Assembly (NCBI RefSeq): GCF_012927105.1
Contig: NZ_JABBFV010000009.1
Location: 62,001 to 126,000 of the forward strand
Direction: 5' to 3'
Source: Sphingobium psychrophilum
GTDB lineage: Bacteria; Pseudomonadota; Alphaproteobacteria; Sphingomonadales; Sphingomonadaceae
DNA length: 64,000 nucleotides
Position numbers and translations under genes: made by a program. The notes beneath the pieces are model-generated. The model saw only the letters and a list, made by a program, of their open reading frames with translations, made no database searches and was not told the origin of the DNA. Within the stretch, counting starts at the first letter, position 1. Each line of letters begins with the position of its first letter. Below are positions 53,172 to 62,447 of the stretch, piece by piece.

Positions 53172-54616
53172 TGCCCGCGACTGGCGCAATATTGGTGGTG
53201 GATGACGATCCCGCCATCTGCGTGGTGGTGGGCGAAGCCCTGCGGCGGCAGGGGCACCGGGTCAAGACCGCCGCCTCGATCCGTGAACGCAGCGCGTTGA
53301 TGGAAAGCTTCGCGCCCGATGTGCTGATCACCGACGTCATGCTGCCGGACGGTGACGGGCTGGACGGCGTGGCGGAGATATTGGCGACCAAGCCCGACCT
53401 TAACGTCATCATCCTGTCGGCGCAGAACACGCTCAACACCGCGATCCGCGCGACCGAAAAGGGCGCGTTCGAATATCTGCCCAAGCCATTCGACCTCAAC
53501 GAACTGACCCGCGCCGTCGCCGACGCGCTCGGCACCCGCCAGAGCGCGGAGGAACCGGAGGGCGACGTCGGCCTGCCGCATGACGGCCTGCCGCTGGTAG
53601 GCCGCTCGCCGGCGATGCAGGAAGTCTATCGCACCATCGCGCGCGTCCTGTCCAACGACCTGTCCATCCTGGTGCTGGGCGAATCGGGCACGGGCAAGGA
53701 ACTGGTGGCCGAAGCGATCCACAGTCTGGGCCAGCGGCGCACCAAGCCGTTCATAGCAATCAACATGGCGGCGATCCCGCGCGAACTGATCGAGGCGGAA
53801 CTGTTCGGCTATGAAAAGGGCGCCTTCACCGGCGCCCACGCTCGTACCGCCGGCAAATTCGAGCAGGCGCAGGGCGGCACGCTCTTCCTCGACGAAATCG
53901 GCGACATGCCGATGGAGGCGCAGACCCGGTTGCTGCGGGTGCTTCAGTCGGGCGAAGTCACGACTGTCGGCGGGTCGAAGCCGGTGCGGGTGAATGTCCG
54001 CATCATCGCCGCGACCAACAAGGATCTGCCGCTGCTGATCGAGGATGGCCGCTTCCGCCAGGATCTCTATTATCGCCTCAACGTCGTGCCGATCGCGCTG
54101 CCCGCCCTTCGGGAACGGCGCGAGGACGTCATCCTGCTTGCGCGCCATTTTCTGGAGCGAGCGGCGCAGGAGGGGCTGCCGCGCAAGTCGCTGGCCGACG
54201 ATGCGGCGCAATTGCTGATGACCTATCATTGGCCCGGCAATGTGCGCGAACTGCAAAATATGATGCAGCGCCTGTCCGTTCTCAGCCGCGAAAATGTCAT
54301 CACCGCCGAGATATTGCGCCATATGCTGCCGATGGATGCGATCCCGGCGGACTATGCCGCGCCGACCGATCATCTGGCGCATGCCGTTCGCGACTGGGCC
54401 AAACGGCAACTGGGCGTGGGGCTGGCCCAGCCCAATCGCGCGCTGCATGACGATTTGCTGGCGGTGGTCGAGCCTATCCTGTTGCAGGAAGTGTTGGCCA
54501 GCGTCGATGGCAATCAGATTCGCGCGGCGGGCCTCCTGGGCATCAACCGCAATACGCTGCGCAAGAAACTGACCGATTACAGCCTCGATCCCATGCAGTT
54601 GCGCCTGAACGATTGA
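53171..54616 (+). CDS. ntrC: Nitrogen-regulation response regulator NtrC
   Basis: 481 residues: receiver domain with the phospho-Asp in DVLITDVMLPDG, sigma-54 AAA+ domain with Walker A GESGTGKE, an intact GAFTGA loop (EKGAFTGAHAR), Walker B GGTLFLDEIGDMP, and a C-terminal Fis-type HTH (GNQIRAAGLLGINRNTLRKK). It activates sigma-54 promoters under nitrogen limitation. Start overlaps ntrB by one base; 111 bases to ntrY. Confidence 0.97.
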   Translation: MPATGAILVVDDDPAICVVVGEALRRQGHRVKTAASIRERSALMESFAPDVLITDVMLPDGDGLDGVAEILATKPDLNVIILSAQNTLNTAIRATEKGAFEYLPKPFDLNELTRAVADALGTRQSAEEPEGDVGLPHDGLPLVGRSPAMQEVYRTIARVLSNDLSILVLGESGTGKELVAEAIHSLGQRRTKPFIAINMAAIPRELIEAELFGYEKGAFTGAHARTAGKFEQAQGGTLFLDEIGDMPMEAQTRLLRVLQSGEVTTVGGSKPVRVNVRIIAATNKDLPLLIEDGRFRQDLYYRLNVVPIALPALRERREDVILLARHFLERAAQEGLPRKSLADDAAQLLMTYHWPGNVRELQNMMQRLSVLSRENVITAEILRHMLPMDAIPADYAAPTDHLAHAVRDWAKRQLGVGLAQPNRALHDDLLAVVEPILLQEVLASVDGNQIRAAGLLGINRNTLRKKLTDYSLDPMQLRLND

Positions 54617-54727
54617 TCCGTATCAGTCGCAAATCAGGACGAACCGACGATCTGGATCGACCAGTGACAGCCCTTTTGCCAAATACTGTGTTTGAACGGG
54701 CACGGGGGTTGTTGTAACAATGCCACT

Positions 54728-56989
54728 ATGAAAGGCGCGACCACACTCCCCAGGCGGGCATCGGCATGGCGGAGGACTCTTTCGCTGGCCCTGCGCAATG
54801 GACGGCTGGCCGCGCTGGTGGAAGGGGTGACGCTGGTGCTCTTCCTGGGCATGGCGGGGCTGACCTATCATATCCTGTCGGGCAGCGGCCAATCCTACAC
54901 GCTGTTGACGCCGCCGATCGTCGCGCTGTTGCTGGTGGCCAATCTGGTCCCGGCGATCGCTCTTTTGGTGTTCCTGGGTCGGCGCGTCGCCAAACGCCGT
55001 GCATCGCAATCGGCCATCGGCAGCGAAGGGCAATTGCATGTCCGGCTGGTTGCCATCTTCTCCATCGTGGCCAGCGTGCCGATGCTGCTGGTGGTGATCT
55101 TCGCCTCCCTGCTGTTCCAATATGGCGTGCAATTCTGGTTTTCGGACAGCGCGCGCGGCATGTTGCAGAATGCCAGCGACCTGGCGCGCGGCTATTATGA
55201 ACAGAATTTGCGCGAAGTGGGCGACGAAACCGTCACCATGTCCAGTGATCTGCGCAAGGAACTCATGGATTCGCAGGTCAGCAGTCCGCGATTCGCCGAA
55301 TATCTTCTCTATCAGGTGGTCGGCCGCAAGCTGAGCCGGGCCGCGATCATCGAGCAGGGCGCGGATGGCATCGTGCGCACCGCCGCCACCGTCGACCCGG
55401 AAAACCGGCCCGCGGCGGACAAGCTGACCCCCGAGGTTATCGGTCGACTGAGCCGGGGGGAGACGATCGTCGTCCAGACCCGCAATAACCAGATCGAGGC
55501 GGTGACGCTTCTCTATCCCAAGTCCAAAATCTATCTCTACGCGGCGCGTAACGCGGACAGTTCGTCCTTCTCCAACGTGGCCCGCGCGCAGAAAGTGTTG
55601 TCGGATTATGATCTGTTCGCGGCGCAATCGCGCGCGCTCCAGCTCCGCTTCAATATCGCGCTGTTTGTGGGGTCGCTGCTGCTGGTGGGCATCGCCGTCT
55701 ATATCGCGCTGGCCGTCGCCGACTGGATGGTGCGGCCGGTAAACGAACTCGTGACCGCCGCCCGGCGCATCACCGCGGGCGACCTGTCGGCGCGTGTCAC
55801 CAGCCCGCAGGCGCGCGACGAGATCGGCACCCTGGCCGCCGCCTTCAACCGCATGACACAGCGGCTGGAGGCGCAGACCGGGGCGCTGGTCGCCGCCAAC
55901 AGCCAGCTGGACGAACGGCGCGCCTTTATCGAGGCGATCCTGTCGGGCGTCAGCGCCGGTGTGTTGTCGGTCGATTTCAAAGGCGTGGTGCAATTGCTCA
56001 ACAGCTCGGCCGCCGCCATCCTGGTCGATGCCGACGGCGACGATCCGGTCGGCCGTTCCTTGGTCGACCTGTCGCCCGAACTGGCCGAATTTGTCGCGTC
56101 TGACGAAGGCGCCGGCATCGTCCAGGTGCGCGCCCATGGCGATTCGCGCACGCTGGCGGTGAAGCTGTCGCAGGACGCCTCACGCCACATCCTGACCTTT
56201 GACGACATTACCCAGCAATTGTCCGATCAGCGGCGCGCCGCCTGGTCCGACGTCGCCCGCCGCATCGCGCATGAGATCAAGAATCCGCTGACCCCTATCC
56301 AGCTGGCCGCAGAGCGCCTGCAACGCCGTTATGCGCAGGAAATCACCAGCGACCTGCCGACCTTCACCCGCCTGACCGGCACGATCGTCCGTCAGGTCGG
56401 TGATCTACGCCGCATCGTCGATGAATTTTCGTCCTTCGCCCGTATGCCCAAGCCGGTTTTCCGGCGTGAGGCGGTCGGCGACATAGCGCGCCACGCGCTG
56501 TTCCTGCATGAGGTCGCGCATCCCGAAATCCGGTTCGAATATGAGACGGACGACGCCGACATGGAATTGGTGTGCGACCGGCGCCAATTGGGCCAGGCAT
56601 TGACGAATATCGTGAAAAATGCCGTGGAAGCGATTGAACAGAAACCCGTTCTGGAGGATGGGGGACGGCAGGGCCATGTCCGCATGCAACTGGCGCAGGG
56701 GCCGGACGGGGACATTGTCATCACCGTGATAGACGACGGCATTGGATTGCCGTCCGAACGGGACCGGATATTGGAACCCTATATGACGACGCGGTCCAAG
56801 GGGACGGGTCTTGGGCTGGCCATCATCAAGAAGATTGTCGAGGAGCATGTGGGGGAAATCCGCTTCGACGATGCACCGGGGGGCGGGGCGTGCGTAACCC
56901 TGCGCTTCGCCGCGGGGGCGCTGGAAAAACTGGAAGACGGGCAGGTAATCGCCCTGCCAAAAGGAAAAGTGACGGCCAATGGCGCTTGA
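54728..56989 (+). CDS. ntrY: Nitrogen-regulation membrane sensor kinase NtrY
   Basis: 753 residues. Three N-terminal membrane helices and a fourth near 305-330 enclose a periplasmic domain; then HAMP (MVRPVNELVTAARRI), PAS (LDERRAFIEAILSGVSAGV), H-box AHEIKNPLTPIQLAAERLQ and HATPase motifs NIVKNAVEA, DDGIGLP and GTGLGLAII. Partner of NtrX in nitrogen and redox-linked regulation. The ATG at 54728 starts just before the first membrane region. Overlaps ntrX by 11 bases. Confidence 0.96.
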   Translation: MKGATTLPRRASAWRRTLSLALRNGRLAALVEGVTLVLFLGMAGLTYHILSGSGQSYTLLTPPIVALLLVANLVPAIALLVFLGRRVAKRRASQSAIGSEGQLHVRLVAIFSIVASVPMLLVVIFASLLFQYGVQFWFSDSARGMLQNASDLARGYYEQNLREVGDETVTMSSDLRKELMDSQVSSPRFAEYLLYQVVGRKLSRAAIIEQGADGIVRTAATVDPENRPAADKLTPEVIGRLSRGETIVVQTRNNQIEAVTLLYPKSKIYLYAARNADSSSFSNVARAQKVLSDYDLFAAQSRALQLRFNIALFVGSLLLVGIAVYIALAVADWMVRPVNELVTAARRITAGDLSARVTSPQARDEIGTLAAAFNRMTQRLEAQTGALVAANSQLDERRAFIEAILSGVSAGVLSVDFKGVVQLLNSSAAAILVDADGDDPVGRSLVDLSPELAEFVASDEGAGIVQVRAHGDSRTLAVKLSQDASRHILTFDDITQQLSDQRRAAWSDVARRIAHEIKNPLTPIQLAAERLQRRYAQEITSDLPTFTRLTGTIVRQVGDLRRIVDEFSSFARMPKPVFRREAVGDIARHALFLHEVAHPEIRFEYETDDADMELVCDRRQLGQALTNIVKNAVEAIEQKPVLEDGGRQGHVRMQLAQGPDGDIVITVIDDGIGLPSERDRILEPYMTTRSKGTGLGLAIIKKIVEEHVGEIRFDDAPGGGACVTLRFAAGALEKLEDGQVIALPKGKVTANGA

Positions 56990-58349
56990 TATTCTGATAG
57001 TCGACGATGAAGAGGATATTCGCGATCTGGTCGCGGGTGTGCTCGAAGATGAAGGTTTCACCACCCGGACAGCCGCCAACAGCGACAGCGCGATCGATGC
57101 GCTGGATGCCCGTCGTCCCTCGCTCGTCCTGCTCGACGTCTGGTTGCAGGGATCGCGGATGGACGGGCTGGAACTGTTGGAGGAGATCAAGCGTCGCGAT
57201 CCCACCGTGCCGGTCCTGATGATTTCCGGCCATGGCAATATCGACACCGCCGTCGCCGCGATCCGCAAGGGCGCGGCCGACTTCATCGAAAAGCCGTTCG
57301 AGGCCGACCGGCTGCTCCACCTCGTCTCACGCGCGACCGAAACGGAGCGGCTGCGTCGCGAAAACCAGGTGCTGCGCGCCCGCTTCGGCCAGGATGACGA
57401 ACTGACCGGCTCGTCGGCGTCGATCAACGGCGTGCGCGCCACGATCAAGAAGGTCGCCGGTACTGGCAGCCGCGTCCTCATCTCCGGCCCCGCGGGCGTG
57501 GGCAAGGAAGTCGCCGCACGCATGCTCCACAGCTGGAGCGGCCGCGCCGATTCGCCTTTCATCATTGTCGCAGCCGCACGGATGGACCCGGATCGTGTCG
57601 AAGAGGAACTGTTCGGCGTGGAAGACCCCAGCGGCCTCGTCCGCCCCGGCTTTCTGGAACAAGCCCATGGCGGCACGCTTTATATCGACGAAATCGCCGA
57701 CATGCCGATTACGACGCAGGGCAAAATCTTGCGCGTCCTGACCGATCAAAGCTTTACCCGCGTCGGCGGCCAGCGCGTGGTGAAGGTGGACGTCCGCGTC
57801 ATCTCCTCGACCGCGCTGGACCTGGCAGGCGAGATCGAGGAGCGGCGTTTCCGTGAGGATCTCTTCTACCGCCTCAACGTCGTGCCGCTGGGTATCCCGC
57901 CACTGTCTGAACGGCGCGACGATATTCCGCCGCTGGTCGAACATTATCTTGCCCGCTTCGCTGCCGAACGCCGTGTACCGCCGCCGGAAATCGCCAGCGA
58001 CGCCATGGCCGCGCTCCAGGCCAATGAATGGCCGGGCAATGTCCGCCAACTGCGCAATGTCATCGAACGCACGATGATCCTGGCGCCGGGCGACCGGATC
58101 CGGCGGATCGAACTCGACATGCTGCCGCCTGAACTCACCAGCGGCGGCGGCGGGGAGGGGATGGGCCAATCCTCCATCATGGGCGCGCCGCTGCGCGAAG
58201 CGCGTGAGAGTTTTGAGCGGGAATATTTGCGCATCCAGATTCGGCGCTTTTCCGGCAACATCTCCCGCACCGCGACCTTTATCGGCATGGAGCGATCCGC
58301 GCTGCACCGCAAACTCAAGCTGCTGGGCATCACCGAAGGCAAGGATTAG
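56979..58349 (+). CDS. ntrX: Response regulator NtrX
   Basis: 456 residues: receiver with phospho-Asp in LVLLDVWLQGSRMDG, a AAA+ domain with Walker A GPAGVGKE and Walker B GGTLYIDEIADMP, and a Fis-type HTH at the C-terminus (GNISRTATFIGMERSALHRKL). The sigma-54-contacting GAFTGA loop is absent: LFGVEDPSGLVRPGFLEQA stands in its place, as known for alphaproteobacterial NtrX, so it probably acts without direct sigma-54 activation. Start lies inside the ntrY 3' end. Confidence 0.96.
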   Translation: MALDILIVDDEEDIRDLVAGVLEDEGFTTRTAANSDSAIDALDARRPSLVLLDVWLQGSRMDGLELLEEIKRRDPTVPVLMISGHGNIDTAVAAIRKGAADFIEKPFEADRLLHLVSRATETERLRRENQVLRARFGQDDELTGSSASINGVRATIKKVAGTGSRVLISGPAGVGKEVAARMLHSWSGRADSPFIIVAAARMDPDRVEEELFGVEDPSGLVRPGFLEQAHGGTLYIDEIADMPITTQGKILRVLTDQSFTRVGGQRVVKVDVRVISSTALDLAGEIEERRFREDLFYRLNVVPLGIPPLSERRDDIPPLVEHYLARFAAERRVPPPEIASDAMAALQANEWPGNVRQLRNVIERTMILAPGDRIRRIELDMLPPELTSGGGGEGMGQSSIMGAPLREARESFEREYLRIQIRRFSGNISRTATFIGMERSALHRKLKLLGITEGKD

Positions 58350-58523
58350 CGGCGTCTGGCCAATCGATTGCTGGAGGTTGGCTAAAGCGCATCTGCGCCA
58401 TGGACGCTCCTTCGCAATTGCGATAGGATTGGCCGGCTCCCGACAGGCGGGGGCAAGCAAGACACCCTGCTTAGGGTGCGAGAGCGGGCAACGTCCCGCC
58501 AAGAATAAAGGATGGCGACGACC

Positions 58524-59006
58524 ATGGCCGACAAAGTGAACAACCTTCAGGATATTTTCCTCAACGGCCTGCGCAAGACCAAGACCCCGGTGACCATGTT
58601 CCTGGTCAAGGGCGTCAAGTTGCAGGGCATCATCACCTGGTTCGACAATTTTTCCGTGCTGCTGCGCCGCGATGGCCAGTCGCAACTGGTCTACAAGCAC
58701 GCGATCTCCACCGTCATGCCGGCCCAATCGATGGATCTGACCGACCTGCGCAAGGCCAGCGATGGCAATGGCAAGGGCAAGCTGCTCCAGGAAATCTTCC
58801 TGTCCGCCGTCCGCAAGTCCGGCAGCCCGGTGACGATGTTCCTGGTGAACGGCGTCATGCTCCAGGGTGAGATCGCCGCCTTCGACCTGTTCTGCATGTT
58901 GCTCGAACGCGACGGCATGGTGCAACTCGTCTACAAGCACGCCATCTCGACGGTCCAGCCGCTCCATGCGCTCGACCTGAGCGGCGAGAATGAACAGGAC
59001 GATTGA
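58524..59006 (+). CDS. hfq: Tandem two-domain RNA chaperone Hfq
   Basis: 160 residues holding two complete Hfq Sm domains. The first (about 7-70) has LQDIFLN, the LKGVKL-type loop and VYKHAISTV; the second (about 87-150) repeats LLQEIFLS and VYKHAISTV exactly 80 residues later. Both keep the distal and proximal RNA-binding residues, and the tail is acidic (GENEQDD). Hfq normally forms a hexamer of single-domain subunits, so a trimer of this protein would give the same ring. ATG 58524 is preferred over 58512 because AAAGGA lies upstream at better spacing. Followed by a palindromic repeat and hflX. Confidence 0.96.
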   Translation: MADKVNNLQDIFLNGLRKTKTPVTMFLVKGVKLQGIITWFDNFSVLLRRDGQSQLVYKHAISTVMPAQSMDLTDLRKASDGNGKGKLLQEIFLSAVRKSGSPVTMFLVNGVMLQGEIAAFDLFCMLLERDGMVQLVYKHAISTVQPLHALDLSGENEQDD

Positions 59007-59037
59007 TCGCTTTTCCTGTCCGATAGACTAATATCGC

Positions 59038-59105
59038 CATGCTCTCGCGCAGGCGGGCGCCTAGTTCTGTCATCAGGACTGGGCTTCCGCCTTCGCGGGA
59101 GCATG
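59038..59105. repeat. REP-like palindrome between hfq and hflX
   Basis: A 68-bp inverted repeat with tips CATGCTC and GAGCATG, arms of the GCTCnCGCGnAGGCGG type and several mismatches. Same family as 44055-44124. It occupies most of the hfq-hflX gap and may act as a transcript-stabilising hairpin. Confidence 0.88.
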
Positions 59106-59130
59106 TTGAATTTTGAGGCGTTGTAGTCCC

Positions 59131-60465
59131 ATGGCCATATTCAACCGCGACTCCGATGACGAAGTGGCGCGCGGCGCTCGCGCCGTCGTCGTTCATGCCG
59201 AAACCCACAATGGCGACCGCCGAGACAGCGACGCCCGGCTGGAAGAGGCGCGCGGGCTGGCGCTGGCGATCGGCATCGATGTGCGCGCGTCCCAGGCGTT
59301 CCGCGTGCGCGACCGCAAGCCCGCGACGTTGTTCGGCAGCGGGCAAGTGGACCAGATCGCCACCCTAGCGCGGCAGGAAGAGGCCGACCTTATCATCGTC
59401 GACAACAACCTGTCGCCGGTGCAGCAGAGCAATCTGGAAAAGGCGTGCGAAGCCAAGGTCATTGACCGGACCGGGCTGATCCTCGAAATCTTCGGCGAAC
59501 GCGCCGCCACCAATGAAGGCCGTCTCCAGGTCGAACTCGCCCATCTCGATTATCAGGCGGGCCGGCTCGTGCGTAGCTGGACCCACCTTGAGCGGCAGCG
59601 CGGCGGCTTCGGCTTCCTCGGCGGTCCGGGCGAAACGCAGATCGAGGCGGACCGGCGCATGATCCGCGACCGCATGGCCAAGATCCGCAAGGAACTGGAC
59701 CAGGTCACCCGCACCCGCGGCCTGCATCGCGCCCGGCGTCAGCGCGCACCCTGGCCGGTGATCGCGCTGGTCGGTTATACCAATGCCGGAAAATCAACGC
59801 TTTTCAACCGGATGACCGGGGCTGACGTCATGGCGGAAGATTTGCTTTTCGCCACGCTCGACCCCACCATGCGCCAGATCGCGTTGCCGGGGCTGGACAA
59901 GGCGATCCTGTCCGACACCGTCGGCTTCGTGTCCGACCTGCCCACGCAGTTGATCGCGGCCTTCCGCGCCACGCTGGAAGAAGTGCTGTCAGCCGACCTC
60001 ATCGTCCATGTCCGCGACATTGCCCATCCAGACAGTGAAGCCCAGCGTGACGATGTGCTGGACGTGCTCGGCGAACTGGGCGTCGCGGGCGAAGCGGCGC
60101 TGGATCGTAGGAAAGGGGAGCCGGACGCGCCGCCGATTCTGGAGGCTTGGAACAAGCTTGACCTGCTGAGCGAAGAAGACGCCGCGCTCGCCCGCGAAAC
60201 CGCATCCCGCCGCGACGATGTCGTGATCCTTTCGGCCTTGACCGGGGAGGGGGTGGACATACTCCAGCGGACCATCAGCGACCGCATGACCCGCGGCGCG
60301 AAAGTCTATGGCCTGCGCGTGCCGGTGTCGGACGGCGCCACCGTCGCCTGGCTCCACGAACATGGCGAAGTCCTGTCGACCATCGTCGAGGACGAGGAAA
60401 GCCGCGTCGACGTCCGCCTGTCGGACTCCGCCTTCGCCCGTTATGCGAAGCGGGCCGAAGGGTAG
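59131..60465 (+). CDS. hflX: Ribosome-associated GTPase HflX
   Basis: 444 residues. N-terminal nucleotide-binding HflX domain with LFGSGQVDQIATL and VDNNLSPVQQSNLEKA, linker helices with the signature GPGETQIEADRR, then the G domain: G1 GYTNAGKSTLFN, G3 DTVGFVSDLP, G4 NKLD. It splits stalled or stressed ribosomes. ATG 59131 is preferred; a TTG six codons upstream lacks a better site. Commonly follows hfq in Proteobacteria. Confidence 0.96.
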   Translation: MAIFNRDSDDEVARGARAVVVHAETHNGDRRDSDARLEEARGLALAIGIDVRASQAFRVRDRKPATLFGSGQVDQIATLARQEEADLIIVDNNLSPVQQSNLEKACEAKVIDRTGLILEIFGERAATNEGRLQVELAHLDYQAGRLVRSWTHLERQRGGFGFLGGPGETQIEADRRMIRDRMAKIRKELDQVTRTRGLHRARRQRAPWPVIALVGYTNAGKSTLFNRMTGADVMAEDLLFATLDPTMRQIALPGLDKAILSDTVGFVSDLPTQLIAAFRATLEEVLSADLIVHVRDIAHPDSEAQRDDVLDVLGELGVAGEAALDRRKGEPDAPPILEAWNKLDLLSEEDAALARETASRRDDVVILSALTGEGVDILQRTISDRMTRGAKVYGLRVPVSDGATVAWLHEHGEVLSTIVEDEESRVDVRLSDSAFARYAKRAEG

Positions 60466-60553
60466 GGCGTATCCCCTTGTTCGCGTCCGCCGCAGAAGCG
60501 TTTCTTGCTGATCGATAGGGATTGAACTTTCGCCCTACCGTAGGAGCATCGTG

Positions 60554-61573
60554 ATGAAAGTTGCTGTTTTTAGTACGCATCCCTTCGACCGCCATTTTTT
60601 CGACATCGCCAACCAGGCCGCTGGCCGTCCGCACGACCTAACCTTTTTCGAAGCCCGGCTCGACATGCAATCGGCCGCACTGGCTGCCGGCTATCGGGCG
60701 ATTTGCGCCTTCGTCAACGATCGGCTCGATCGCCCTGTGCTGGAAGCGCTATCGGAAAAGGGCGTGCGCCTGCTGGCGCTGCGGAGCGCGGGGTTCAATC
60801 ATGTGGACCTCAAAGCGACGCAGGAACTGGGTTTAACAGTCGCCCGCGTGCCCGCATATTCGCCCGACGCCATCGCCGAACATACAGTCGCGATGATGCT
60901 GACGCTCAACCGCAAGACCCATAAAGCCTATGCCCGCGTGCGAGAGGGGAATTTCGCACTCGACGGGCTGCTGGGGTTCGACCTGCGCGGGCGGACGGTG
61001 GGGATCGTCGGCACCGGCAAGATCGGCCTTAATGTCGCGCGCATCATGCGCGGCTTTGATTGTGAGGTGATTGCATATGATCCCTACCCGGACGGGGCGG
61101 CGCTGGCCGCGGTCGGCGGAGCCTATGTCGGTTGGAACACGCTGTTGGCGCGATCGGATATCATTTCGCTCCATTGCCCGCTGACGCCGCAAACCCGGCA
61201 CATGATCGACGCCGCCGCGATTGCCGCCATGAAAAAAGACGTCATGCTGATCAATACCAGCCGCGGCGCCGTGGTCGACACCCGCGCACTCGTGGCGGGT
61301 CTTAAGAATGGGCGGATTGGCTATCTGGGCCTGGACGTTTATGAAGAGGAAGAGGGGCTGTTCTTCAACGACCGGTCGGATCAGCCGATCCAGGACGACC
61401 TGTTCGCCCGGCTGCTGACTTTCCCCAATGTGCTTGTGACTGGGCATCAGGCCTTTTTCACGAAAGAGGCGCTGAGCGCTATCGCCGACACGACTATCGC
61501 CAATATTTCGGCGTTCGAATCTACGGGTAAACCGCTTCATCCGGTGGAAGAGCCCAGCGCTGCTCCCTCATAA
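60554..61573 (+). CDS. D-2-hydroxyacid dehydrogenase (fermentative D-lactate dehydrogenase type)
   Basis: 339-residue NAD-dependent enzyme. Catalytic and binding segments: RSAGFNHVD, nucleotide fold GIVGTGKIGLNVA, the Asp of AYDPYPDG that selects NAD, INTSRGAVVDTRAL with the catalytic Arg, and the Glu/His pair in DVYEEE and TGHQAFFT. The fit to the LdhA-type group is good, so pyruvate to D-lactate is the likely reaction, but other 2-oxoacids are possible. TAGGAG precedes the ATG at 60554; the GTG three bases earlier is less likely. Confidence 0.92.
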   Translation: MKVAVFSTHPFDRHFFDIANQAAGRPHDLTFFEARLDMQSAALAAGYRAICAFVNDRLDRPVLEALSEKGVRLLALRSAGFNHVDLKATQELGLTVARVPAYSPDAIAEHTVAMMLTLNRKTHKAYARVREGNFALDGLLGFDLRGRTVGIVGTGKIGLNVARIMRGFDCEVIAYDPYPDGAALAAVGGAYVGWNTLLARSDIISLHCPLTPQTRHMIDAAAIAAMKKDVMLINTSRGAVVDTRALVAGLKNGRIGYLGLDVYEEEEGLFFNDRSDQPIQDDLFARLLTFPNVLVTGHQAFFTKEALSAIADTTIANISAFESTGKPLHPVEEPSAAPS

Positions 61574-61591
61574 GGGGCACCATCGGTTAGC

Positions 61592-62371
61592 TTATTGGCG
61601 CTTTTCCTGCGCCTTCGCCTGCAACCACAATAGTTCCTTATCATCCAGCGCCAACGCAGCGAAGCCTTCACCGGCCGCCGCCTCCATGAAGCGAAAGCGG
61701 CGGTCGAATTTCCCGTTCGCCTTGCGCAGAGCGGCTTCAGGATCGACCTTGAGATGGCGTGCGAGGTTGACCACGGCGAATAGCAGGTCGCCGACTTCCT
61801 CCTCGCGCTCGTCCTGGTTGGCCGCTGCGCGTACTTCGTCCAGTTCCTCTACGATCTTGTCGATCACGCCGACCGTGTCGGGCCAGTCGAAGCCGGTGCG
61901 CGCGGCGCGCTTCTGCAATTTTTCGGCCCGCAGTAGCGCGGGGAGGGCGATCGCGACACCGGCCAGCGCGCTGGGGTCCGGCTCCTTCTCCGCGCGCTCG
62001 GCCGCCTTGATCGTCTCCCATTGGGCATGGCCATCCTCGCGCCGCGTGCCTTCTGCAAAGACATGCGGATGCCGGCGGATCATCTTTTGCGTGATGCCGT
62101 CGATCACATCCTGCATCGCAAAATGCCCGGCCTGTTCCGCGATCCGGCTATGGAAGGCGACCTGGAGCAACAGATCGCCCAGCTCGTCGCGCAGCGCGTC
62201 CATATCCGCCCGTTCGATCGCATCGGCCACTTCATAGGCTTCCTCGATCGTATAGGGCGCGATCGACGCGAAATTCTGTTCGACGTCCCAGGGGCATCCG
62301 GTTTCGGGATCGCGCAGCCGCGCCATGACGTCGGCAAGCGGCATGATGTCGGCGGGACTGGCTTTGCTCAT
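61592..62371 (-). CDS. mazG: Nucleoside triphosphate pyrophosphohydrolase MazG
   Basis: 259 residues with two MazG helical domains. The N-terminal one has the metal-binding EEAYEVADAIER and ELGDLLLQVAFHS; the C-terminal one has KIVEELDEVRAA and EEVGDLLFAVVNLARHL. It hydrolyses NTPs, including non-canonical ones, to NMP and PPi. Convergent with the dehydrogenase gene. Its upstream side is followed by a decayed IS at 62448. Confidence 0.96.
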   Translation of the reverse strand: MSKASPADIMPLADVMARLRDPETGCPWDVEQNFASIAPYTIEEAYEVADAIERADMDALRDELGDLLLQVAFHSRIAEQAGHFAMQDVIDGITQKMIRRHPHVFAEGTRREDGHAQWETIKAAERAEKEPDPSALAGVAIALPALLRAEKLQKRAARTGFDWPDTVGVIDKIVEELDEVRAAANQDEREEEVGDLLFAVVNLARHLKVDPEAALRKANGKFDRRFRFMEAAAGEGFAALALDDKELLWLQAKAQEKRQ

Positions 62372-62447
62372 ATCGGACCTGATGGCTGTGGAATGCTGGC
62401 CGATCGATAGGACGCACGCACGCCCCTGGCCAGCATCAATGTGTTCT

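Noticed and set aside
52766-54448. Minus-strand open frame opposite ntrB and ntrC
   Set aside because: The codon pattern follows the complement of NtrB/NtrC, which have all expected motifs.
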